From Hirudo medicinalis (taxonomy: Eukaryota; Annelida; Clitellata; Hirudinida; Hirudinidae): a DNA stretch of 64,000 nt. The stretch's first letter is position 1. Every line of letters begins with the position of its first letter. Under the pieces are notes generated by a model. It made no database searches, was not told the origin of the DNA, and saw only the letters and a program-made list of their open reading frames with translations. Shown here in pieces: positions 50,901-57,082 of this stretch. A program made the translations under genes and the position numbers. The stretch lies in the NCBI GenBank assembly GCA_011800805.1, contig MPNW01000108.1, positions 47,504 through 111,503 on the forward strand. Reading direction: 5' to 3'.

Positions 50901-51746
50901 GTCGTGAGAGATCAAGTATAGCATCTCTGAGCCACCTCATGAGTTTTTGAGACAAGCTCAGATATTCGTTCCATTTTAAAGTTGGATTCTACCAAAATTT
51001 AATCATCACCCAATTTAAACATCACAGTAATATTAACAAAGATTTTGAAACAAAATTTGAATCATCAAAAGCCACATATATCACTCAAAATTCATTAAGC
51101 CCCTAAAACAAAAATATGGTCAAAATAAAGGTTGATGATGGAAGTTTAAACTGGTATCAAAAGATCAATTCATTAAAAATGATTACTTCATCTTTCAAAA
51201 TAAAAGTGCATATCTTGAAACAATAATTACATGGAGACTAATTTTCAAAATAAATTTTTTTATAAATACAAAAACTTAAGGATTGACAGATCACAGCCAA
51301 ATTGTATTTCCAAAGAGGAAATCAATTTAAAAAAAAATTCACATTTCAAACTTATAATATTTCAAACTATTAATAAAATAGGAATACAAAACATTACAAA
51401 CATAACAAGTTAACAAAAAACATACAATCTCCCTTGAAGGACTCATGCCAAATGTTGGAGTTGAGCGTCCAGAAGACGAAGATATTCTGGTGGTTCTTTC
51501 TTCATGCCTTGTTTGATACTCTGTTTGACATTCATCAAATATTTTGTTATTTTTAAATTGCTTAAGTTAAATTTTTGTATTTCAAGGGACATAAAAAAAG
51601 TTTAGATAAGATAGACAATTCAAAAGGTTGTCTACAAAATAAGAATCATCACCTTTTAACTGTTTAAAAACACAAAGCAACATTAAAAACTAACCTCTAC
51701 TATAAACACTTTGTTTTGGTAGAGTTTGATCACTTCTGTAAGCCAT
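11084..51746 (-). CDS. MACF1: Spectraplakin (MACF1/dystonin/Shot family), 86 coding exons
   Basis: Spectraplakins are giant cytolinkers that connect microtubules to actin, intermediate filaments or junctions. Here the domain order is a short head (residues 1-49), a plakin domain with an SH3 fold (to about residue 1,100), about 3,220 residues of plakin repeats, a rod of about 3,230 residues of spectrin repeats, two EF-hands, a GAS2 domain and a short tail. The total is about 7,770 residues under my model, similar to the largest human MACF1 and DST isoforms. The start is the ATG at 51746, the first in an exon whose reading phase continues cleanly. All splice phases are consistent across the model except for one single-base frameshift near 38,236. 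No calponin-homology domain is visible upstream within the window, so this is a CH-less form, or the actin-binding exons lie beyond 64 kb. Both plakin-repeat exons are phase 0 at both ends and could be skipped. MACF1 versus DST orthology cannot be assigned, because the vertebrate pair is a later duplication. The symbol marks the family. Confidence 0.92.
11827..12110 (-). CDS. GAS2 (GAR) microtubule-binding domain, split by a 64-base intron
   Basis: Exons 12009-12110 and 11827-11944. The first gives [19 protein letters not shown] and EGKYK. The second gives [31 protein letters not shown] and KNDPCR, all diagnostic of the GAS2-related domain that binds the microtubule lattice (Cys residues bind zinc). 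Read straight through, the frame breaks between KYK and FG. Removing GT..AG at 11945-12008 (64 bases) restores [15 protein letters not shown], which lines up with fly Shot without gaps. Vertebrate proteins can carry a few extra residues at this same point, so the junction seems prone to alternative splicing. Confidence 0.88.
12198..12667 (-). CDS. Degenerate EF-hand pair of the spectraplakin
   Basis: Exons 12505-12667 and 12198-12310 (acceptor CTTAG/ATTTCAC) encode [20 protein letters not shown] and the two EF-hands seen in all spectraplakins next to GAS2. Loop 1 reads [12 protein letters not shown]: positions 3, 5 and 12 (normally D/N, D/S and E) are K, T and D. Loop 2 reads [10 protein letters not shown], two residues shorter than the 12-residue canonical loop and lacking the position-12 Glu. 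In vertebrate MACF1 both loops are canonical. I infer that this pair keeps its structural role but binds calcium poorly or not at all. Confidence 0.85.
12380..12420. repeat. ATC/ATT microsatellite in an intron
   Basis: Short run of ATC then ATT trinucleotides in the intron between the EF-hand exons. Confidence 0.7.
12933..18816 (-). CDS. Spectrin-repeat rod, part C (16 exons) up to the EF-hands
   Basis: Exons: 18658-18816, 18258-18350, 17691-17846, 17369-17533, 17093-17284, 16825-16956, 16395-16721, 15957-16214, 15531-15772, 15076-15235, 14770-15012, 14414-14545, 14027-14160, 13641-13839, 13329-13435, 12933-13086. The C-terminal repeats are best conserved: [37 protein letters not shown], and the last repeat [23 protein letters not shown], which matches the vertebrate and fly segment just before the EF-hands. 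An odd insertion in the last rod exon is [13 protein letters not shown], a short Gly/Arg run before the final repeat. Confidence 0.82.
18858..18985. repeat. Intronic direct repeat, two copies of about 33 bases
   Basis: The motif ATTACAAATATAACATAAAC (continuing ATTGTTTAGAATA) near 18,858 recurs with one substitution near 18,952. Local duplication within an intron of the spectrin rod. Confidence 0.7.
19043..25964 (-). CDS. Spectrin-repeat rod, part B (19 exons)
   Basis: Exons: 25795-25964, 25489-25622, 25143-25352, 24645-24836, 24367-24480, 24014-24223, 23565-23726, 23123-23293, 22611-22949, 22324-22460, 21957-22116, 21598-21804, 21421-21480, 21093-21227, 20711-20857, 20335-20508, 20013-20219, 19654-19891, 19043-19284. 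Sequence is low in strong motifs but consistently heptad-patterned, with Trp at repeat starts ([19 protein letters not shown]). The intron between 20335 and 20219 needs a GC donor (AAG/GCTCGT): the nearby GT would put the next exon in a frame that stops after about 20 codons. The shortest exon (21421-21480) is 60 bases. Confidence 0.75.
19548..19602. repeat. Short tandem repeat, about 15-base unit
   Basis: Three and a half imperfect copies of GATATTATATTGGAT in an intron of the spectrin rod. Confidence 0.7.
21240..21375. repeat. ATT/TTA microsatellite in an intron
   Basis: About 130 bases of (ATT)n with interruptions. It creates a meaningless isoleucine-rich plus-strand frame. Confidence 0.85.
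21822..21902. repeat. Tandem duplication of about 43 bases in an intron
   Basis: The block TCATTAACAAAAAATATCAT (continuing ATTTTAATTGC) is repeated almost exactly at about 21,825 and 21,868. Confidence 0.65.
26108..32636 (-). CDS. Spectrin-repeat rod, part A (17 exons)
   Basis: Exons: 32502-32636, 32286-32441, 32024-32206, 31870-31953, 31455-31745, 30863-31289, 30451-30632, 30001-30321, 29762-29876, 28991-29208, 28599-28749, 28260-28462, 27750-28085, 27528-27690, 26893-27059, 26655-26822, 26108-26235. Each encodes amphipathic helices with the spectrin-repeat hallmark Trp in helix A and a Leu/Trp-rich helix C (for example [33 protein letters not shown]). Three-helix repeats of about 106-110 residues make the extended, flexible rod between plakin repeats and GAS2. 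Phases close across all joins. The 26655 donor is AAG/GCATAT (GC-AG) or a weak GT 9 bases further on, both in frame. Confidence 0.8.
29880..29936. repeat. AAT microsatellite in an intron
   Basis: Uninterrupted AAT/ATT trinucleotide run between two spectrin-rod exons. Confidence 0.85.
32702..35095 (-). CDS. Second plakin-repeat exon (2.39 kb)
   Basis: Acceptor TTCCAG/ACTTCT at 35095 and donor GATGAA/GTAATG at 32702. It has 798 codons, phase 0 at both ends, fully open. After about 60 acidic/Ser-rich residues it is continuous plakin repeats (for example [20 protein letters not shown]), ending [19 protein letters not shown], where it joins the spectrin rod. Together with the preceding exon it could be skipped without frame change, producing a conventional plakin-domain-plus-rod isoform. 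Isoform use is inference from phase only. Confidence 0.9.
35632..42893 (-). CDS. Giant plakin-repeat exon (7.26 kb) with a one-base frameshift
   Basis: One exon, acceptor TTTTAG/CTTGAT at 42893 and donor AAACAG/GTGGAA at 35632, encodes about 2,420 residues. Apart from Ser/Thr-rich linkers (about 39.0-39.7 kb and 35.7-36.0 kb) it is made of tandem plakin repeats of about 38 residues with the pattern G-(L/Y)-(I/L)-D-P-x-(T/S)-G-x-x-(L/I)-(S/T)-L-x-E-A-I. Plakin repeats form compact modules that in plectin and desmoplakin bind intermediate filaments. In invertebrate spectraplakins (Shot, VAB-10A) the equivalent exon marks junction-associated isoforms. The frame breaks at about 38,236: the upstream frame stops at 38211 while the repeat resumes one frame over ([13 protein letters not shown]). 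The exon length (7,262) is one short of a multiple of three although both flanking phases are 0, so one base is missing. Confidence 0.9.
43123..45819 (-). CDS. Spectraplakin second half of plakin domain and linker to plakin repeats
   Basis: Exons (minus): 45705-45819, 45335-45506, 45037-45188, 44742-44908, 44533-44671, 44249-44442, 43896-44049, 43502-43585, 43123-43314. They encode about 456 residues of amphipathic helices with spectrin-repeat periodicity, beginning [13 protein letters not shown] directly after the SH3 segment and ending before the plakin-repeat exon. Splice phases (2, 0, 1, 0, 2, 2, 2, 0, 0, 0) close exactly at each join. This region corresponds to the C-terminal plakin-domain repeats of dystonin and MACF1. 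Confidence 0.8.
46088..46522 (-). CDS. Plakin-domain SH3 fold (two exons)
   Basis: Exons 46372-46522 and 46088-46235 join in phase 1 to encode the SH3 fold that sits inside the plakin domain. Landmarks are the ALCSYKL start (canonical ALYDY position), an acidic GEM turn, [15 protein letters not shown] and the terminal SLCFVI. The xWKVxNxxGxExxxP pattern is the usual SH3 core and is shared with dystonin and desmoplakin. As in other plakins, the aromatic ALYDY residues needed for proline-peptide binding are replaced (CSY), so the fold is expected to be structural, packing against the neighbouring spectrin repeat. Confidence 0.8.
46843..51746 (-). CDS. Spectraplakin N-terminal head and first half of plakin domain
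   Basis: Exons (minus): 51695-51746, 51426-51520, 50869-50988, 50390-50485, 50127-50245, 49850-49940, 49437-49645, 49141-49297, 48797-48925, 48628-48705, 48303-48458, 47754-47858, 47345-47440, 46843-46965. The first two encode a 49-residue Ser/Thr-rich head ([16 protein letters not shown]). From [12 protein letters not shown] onward the sequence is helical with plakin-type spectrin repeats: [18 protein letters not shown] resembles the first plakin-domain repeat, and FQWLKEKEG plus LEWMKEKEG match the conserved WLxEKE motif of plakins. The donor of the 50127 exon is either GC (AAG/GCAGTG) or a GT three bases further on, and both keep frame. Confidence 0.85.
48080..48240. mobile_element. Possible SINE/LINE tail
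   Basis: Contains GGCGCTATATAAATG and the related AGCACTATATAAATG, followed by ATTTAC/ACATTT short repeats. The (G/A)CGCTATATAAAT ending is shared by many metazoan SINE and LINE 3' ends. The head of the element is not recognisable. Confidence 0.4.
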
Positions 51747-52107
51747 TTGAGCCTTAAAATGTCAATTGCAATTGACAAGACCAACTTTTCTTTTATTGTG
51801 AACCAAGTAACTAACATTTTAAATAATACCATGGACAAAATTAACATTATTTTAAATTTAAAGTTGCAAAAAATTTTCATTTCGAATGGTTGGTAGAAAT
51901 CAACTTGCAAATATTCAAACTTAAGCGCAATATTTCTTCGTTGCACGTACATGTTATACGCTTACTTAAACATAAGAAAATTTTATGAGGAGAGCATCAA
52001 TACAATCCCTGATTCCTGCAAATTACGCACAACAAAGGTTGGAACGAAAAAACATGATTAAGTGTAAAAGTATTCCGGCAAATGGAACTAAAAATACTAT
52101 CACTTAC

Positions 52108-52260
52108 CTGATAGGTATAGTGCAGTAACTCGTCAACTTATCTCCGAAACGAAACGTTGTCCTAGCAGGAAAAGTCTAAACGAACATCAACGAATGTAAG
52201 AGTTTGAGTTGATAAATTTTCTGGAATGTGAACAACATTAAAACGGAGGAAACGGCCGAG
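52108..52260 (-). other. Untranslated 5' exon of the spectraplakin gene (approximate upper limit)
   Basis: A strong splice donor (TATCAG/GTAAGTG, exon edge at 52108) precedes the first coding exon, whose acceptor (TTTTAAG/GCTCAAATGG) lies at 51752/51753. No ATG-initiated frame runs through this exon into the coding sequence, so it is likely 5' UTR. The transcription start is not determined and the 52260 limit is a guess. No TATA box is recognised. Confidence 0.45.
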
Positions 52261-53079
52261 CACTGAATAGGTATGCACGCTCACTTGGGTGCACAACAAC
52301 ATAATAGCGCATGTTTGTGTAGGCTGTCTGCAGCATTATCACGAGCCAATAACTCCTTCCGATAGCATAAACAAGTGCCAGGCCAGCGGCTCAGAGGCAC
52401 TACTTTGGCAGGGACGAATTGTCTTTTATAGACACAGAAAAGTCCGCTTTCGATTTTGCCGTCAGACAATTATCTTCATGACTCTTCCTAAGTGAGCGCA
52501 TATCTTTTGAGTAACTAATACGAAGACAACGAGACGTAATGAAATTTGGCAGATTAGATTAGCTTTGATTGCTGTGGAATTTCCACACTAGTGGAAATGT
52601 GCACGAAATGATGAACGTGCTTGCGATAATTGGGACATATCGGACAGGTAATGCTATAAAGCTAAAGACTCTTTTTTATTCCTTTGCTTTAAATCAAAAT
52701 TACAGCCGCCTTTACAAAGCCTTAAAAGCAAGACAACAGGTTTTGTTGAATTCAGGCGGATTTAAACATGACAGCAACGAATAATGTTTATAATAAAGCT
52801 CTTAGCAATTACTTTAAATATTTGCCTATCAAGAGTCGGCAATGTTTGGCTCAACAGCACCACACAAAAACGTTAAAAAATTAATTATTTCAATCTAAAA
52901 TTAAGTACATTTTAAAATTTAGGCCGAAATGAACTTCTTACTGGGTCAAGTCAAGCCTAAGGATGAGATTTCATATAAAGGCTTGAATCAGGCTTTAATT
53001 ATGGAGTACGGCTACTCAATTAATTAAAATGTGCTAATGAGCAATGAAGTGAATATCAACTCAACAACTGTTATTGTTA
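52261..53079. other. Upstream flank of the spectraplakin gene
   Basis: No coding exon, in particular no calponin-homology exon, is recognised here on the minus strand. Presumably promoter-proximal DNA. No TATA box or other convincing element is identified. Confidence 0.4.
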
Positions 53080-53810
53080 TATTTTTTTATTCCACAAACT
53101 GCGAAGGGTCCTGTGGATCACTAACACAAATTCGTACTGAATTATAAAAAAAAGCATCAGCCTAGATGACCCTGAATGACAAAAATGACCTGATAATTAA
53201 AAACTGAGTCAGATATCTTTTAAAGTCAAGGTCACGTGTTAGAGCATTAAAGCGCGAAACGTTGGATGAATTAACAATTTCATCAGGCAGTGCGTTCCAA
53301 GGTCTGACAATTCTTACAAAAAGAAACTTTTACATTGACTATGTAGAATTTACTGCATTGATTGCTTACAATTATGTCCTCTCGTGCTTGGATCACACAG
53401 CATTGGGAGGCGCCACTATGGTGCCATTTGATAGAGCACCACCAATGTTGATGCTTTGGTTCCTCGATAAAAAAAATCGGTAAGCCAGTACGTGATGTTG
53501 CCATTGGATGCCATAATTGGTTATTTTGTGTAAAAGTTTATCGTGTGATGCTAAGTCAAAAGTCTTTTTGAAGTCGAGAAATATGTAACGTCCACACCTT
53601 ACCTAGAGTGCCTCCGATCATTGTTAGGTACATTCAAGTATATTGGTTACAGTAGATCTGCCACTCACAAGCCCATGCTGATTCTCTTTGATTAATTTGT
53701 GATGCAATAGATAATGCATAAGTGATCTGTTGATAATTCGCTCCATTACTCGACAACAACTTGTTGTGATGAGATAGGTCTATCGTTTCCTGGGGAGATG
53801 GTGGGTCCTT
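53080..53810 (-). mobile_element. Truncated LINE (CR1/L2/Jockey-like reverse transcriptase), dead
   Basis: On the minus strand, in order: VMERIINRSLMHYLLHHKL and QHGLVSGRSTVTNILEC (about 53,765-53,630), the motif-A block FLDFKKTFDLASHDKLLHKI (about 53,590-53,530), and the C-terminal VRIVRPWNALPDEIV and FKALTRDLDF (about 53,330-53,220). An untranslated tail follows with GATCCACAGGACCCTTCGCA and an A-rich end near 53,080. These are hallmarks of non-LTR retrotransposon polymerases. Stops and frame changes are frequent and the YADD-containing middle is missing, so the copy is internally deleted and inactive. Confidence 0.8.
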
Positions 53811-54325
53811 CTTATGTATTATTATTGTTTATTAATAGAAATCATGACTCCTTACAACTTAATCACTCAATATTCGGCATTCAATAAGTAATAATGCATA
53901 TATGCCTCTTACATCAATCTTAGAGGGAATTGTGTTCGATAATAAGCAACTCTAACCCTTTAAGACCGCCCATTAGTTATGTCAACAAAATAGGGGACTC
54001 GTTCCATCGGTTTATTCAAAAAGATGGTCTAGGCAAACCTCAATCTGCAACTTATTCTGGTCCAAGTTACATAGTCATCAGGTCAGGCATGCATTCCCCA
54101 GTTAAAGTCATCAGCCTATGCCCATGGACTGGATTGCGAGAGGCTACTTGAATTGGAAGCATTCAATCAGCTGTGACCAAATAGCTCATGCTTTGTATTT
54201 CCTTAGTGCTTTCATCTTTTTTTATCAAATAAGGTCGAATTCAGAAACTACAGGTTTCCTATGATTGCCATCAGATAACTTGGTACATGGATACTTGTAC
54301 TTTATTCGAGTTCTGCTCGGGTACC
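53811..54325. other. Intergenic, nothing assigned
   Basis: A 73-codon plus-strand frame at 53,930-54,151 is present but unrecognised. Probably more repeat-derived DNA between the LINE and the hAT-flanking repeats. Confidence 0.35.
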
Positions 54326-54332
54326 GATTTCC

Positions 54333-55693
54333 GGTACTTGTGCTTGTACTCGGACTTGGACCTTCAGTACTTGTACGTGGACCTGTTTGTTCCCATTTTA
54401 TTGAAAAGTATGTTTATTGGATTTGTGAAATGAAACTCGGCAAGATTATAAATTCCTTCCTATTCAAATTGTTTGAAATTTGACAGGGTTTTCGTGTTCA
54501 ATTAAATGGTCTGTGCCCAAAATATATAATGGACACTCCAAAACACTAGATGATTTACAATAAACACTAGATATTTACTAGATATAAACATTCCGCTTAT
54601 TCAAAGTTTCATGAGATGTTTTCTGTCCAATAAAATTATTTTTAGAGAATGTGAAAGACAAAAGTCAATAAAAACTTGAAAAATTTAATTTTTTTGGCAA
54701 AACGTTATTCAATGCGAAATCATATTTCCATTTTCACTATTATTTGGAAAAATGTTTCATCCGTTGACCAAATTAATATTTCATGTTCATATAACATAGA
54801 AACCTACTTTGAATTTTATTTGCATCTTGAAAATTTTATAACTCATAAGCAAGTCCCTATTTTGGACGGCCCAAAATCACATTTATACGAAATTTACAGG
54901 TTTTAATTATTTTGGGAAGCCCAAATTTAACATGATGTTTTATATGTGGTAAAATGACATAATGTCAAAATTGGAATAAATTCCAATGTTTGATGTAAAA
55001 GAGAAGTTTGTTTAAAATGCACCTTCTATCTAAACTTTTTGGCCACTATAATTTGAATTAATCAGATCGGTTGTGCAATACATCACCCAGTATTTGCAAA
55101 TGAGTTATGTTGACGATGAATACTCTGATTGTTTCACGTTCTGGCAACGTCATAAAGTTAACCCTAATAAATTGTATGAGCCATTGAGAGCTCTTAATGT
55201 CCCAGCTTCAAGTGGAAAGAATATTTAGTCATGGAGGAGTCATTGTGAGACCCAGTAGGTCTAAAATGAACTCAATAACCTTGGCTTCCCTACTGTTGCT
55301 AAAGTGTAATTCAAACATTGTATGATAACATTATTTTTTAAGTTTCTATATTTTGAATAAATAAAATTGATATCAAACCTTGTCGCAAATTGTCTTTGTC
55401 TTCTGAGTGCCAGACATAACTTTGTCATCTTGTCTGAGACATAGCTTACAATATGTAAGGCTATTTATTATATGGTAATTTAAATCTAAACAACATTGAT
55501 TACTAATAATAATATAATTTTTTAAAAATAACTTCGTTTTTCCTGAGACAAATAAATTTGAGCATAAACAATCACTTTATGAAGTCTGGGCAATGAAATA
55601 GAGATAAATTAGTGATGGACTAGTACAAGTACTTATTCATAACTCATCAATACTTGTACTTTTACTTGGACCTTGGGTACTTGTGCTTGTACT
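54333..55693 (+). mobile_element. hAT transposon remnant with flanking direct repeats
   Basis: At 55,110-55,320 the plus strand encodes CFTFWQRHKVNPNKLYEPLR, then after a one-base frame change VERIFSHGGVIVRPSRSKM and LLLLKCN. This is the C-terminal dimerisation region of hAT transposases (the xVERxFSxGGxIxRPxRxxM pattern). An 18-base sequence GGTACTTGTGCTTGTACT occurs identically at 54,333-54,350 and 55,676-55,693, embedded in further CAGTACTTG-type repeats. These resemble subterminal repeats of such elements, although both copies are in the same orientation. The rest of the transposase is not recognisable. Confidence 0.65.
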
Positions 55694-56034
55694 TGAGCAT
55701 CAGTACTTGGTCCCATGTCTGGTCGCCATCAATAAATTTCAGTTAAATTCAAGTTGATGAGACATACTGATATGTTTGAATCAGTGTCGGACTTAGGCAT
55801 GGTCGGATGGTCGGGATGTGCCACTGCACAAGGGCTTCCGCCAACCAAAGAAACCTTTTTTTGCTTGCCAGCGAGCGGGGGGCAACAGGATTGGTTGGCG
55901 CAGAAGCTTAAGGGCTTCCTCCTGGGTAAATCTGGTGCTGCACATAATTGATGACAAGACACTGACACTGAATATAACTATTCATTACTACATGCCAAAA
56001 AAAAAACACCGCGTTCCTGCCACGAGCAAACGGG

Positions 56035-56345
56035 TTGAATAACTTAGCATCAGCATTTGCTTCCTGGAGCAAAAAGGTGTCGTTGAGATCCAGGGGGGAT
56101 ATAGTTCACCCTCTGCTCTTGGTTAGCACCCACAATTTCAAAATCCTGTATAACTCCCTGGGTTCTACCTATGTGTGTGAACAGTTAGTTTCTTTTATGA
56201 AATCATCAAAAGCTTCTCAGATAACAAGGCTGACTGATTCACACTTGTCATCCACACTTGATCTAAGTCGGAACATACATTTCTGCCGGATATACCAAAA
56301 AATGTCGGCAAAGAGGTACAGCCTCAGGACAGTTAAAATTTGATT
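56035..56345 (+). pseudogene. Second hAT transposase remnant (GTF2IRD2/ZBED5-like C-terminus)
   Basis: The plus-strand frame contains YNSLGSTYVCEQLVSFMKSS, then TRLTDSHLSSTLDLS and a closing basic segment. The FGSTYxCEQxFSxMKxxK...RLTDxHL pattern is the conserved C-terminal block of hAT transposases related to GTF2IRD2, ZBED5 and EPM2AIP1. Only about 100 codons remain, without the N-terminal zinc finger or catalytic domain, so it is a fossil. It belongs to a different hAT branch from the remnant at 55.1-55.3 kb. Confidence 0.7.
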
Positions 56346-56509
56346 TGTTTGTCAAACTACTTCATCACTTTGTATTCACGACTGCCGCTGAAGCATTTGC
56401 ATGCACATTGTATGTTGCAAAATTTAAGTAACAAAAATATTCCGCAATAAATTGTATTAAATGACTTAAATTAGTTGAAATGTGCTCATTTAGCTGTTGT
56501 GTGCAGCCC

Positions 56510-56635
56510 CCGGGGACTCTCATCTACTTATTTATTTGATTAAAGTCAGTCGCATAACTAAGATGATTGGGGGACTCTCAGTTTGACATACCTGTTTATT
56601 TATTTGATTAAAGTCCGTTGCATGACCGCTTTATA
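56510..56635. repeat. Tandem duplication of about 60 bases
   Basis: GGGGACTCTCA followed by TTATTTATTTGATTAAAGTC and a Pu-GTYGCATRAC ending occurs twice (starting near 56,511 and 56,569) with small differences. Confidence 0.7.
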
Positions 56636-56639
56636 CGAA

Positions 56640-57082
56640 GCTTAAATATCTCCAGGGCTCAACCAATCATAAAATTTAATCAAGAAATTGGTTCTCACAA
56701 AATAAAAAATATTTATTATGTGAAATTTGTAATTTTTGTCGATCGGAAGTCAAATTCATGTATATCATGTAAATTCATGCAAAAAAATCATATAAATTTA
56801 ATTTTGTATAGCACGCTTAAGGCTACAACACGCAGAGGGAGTGAGTAAAGGCGAGTGCAACGCATGTTATACAGATGAAAGGTTAATTAAGGTTAGGTAG
56901 GTAGACACTATTATACTGAACAAGTGAATGCTAACACCGCATTGTGAACTATTGGAATCACTCAAGTATGGGTTGAAACTACATATCTGGTAAAATACAT
57001 CAATATTAAAAAATACATAAGTTTTTTATATGAACAAAATTTGGTCCTAAAATTAACAAATCTAAATTCAAATAAATTTAAT
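56640..57082. other. Downstream flank of RRM1, nothing recognised
   Basis: I searched the minus strand here for a further RRM1 exon carrying a CxxC tail and saw none. Possibly 3' UTR of RRM1, for which an AATAAA on the minus strand occurs near 56,594-56,600. Confidence 0.4.
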
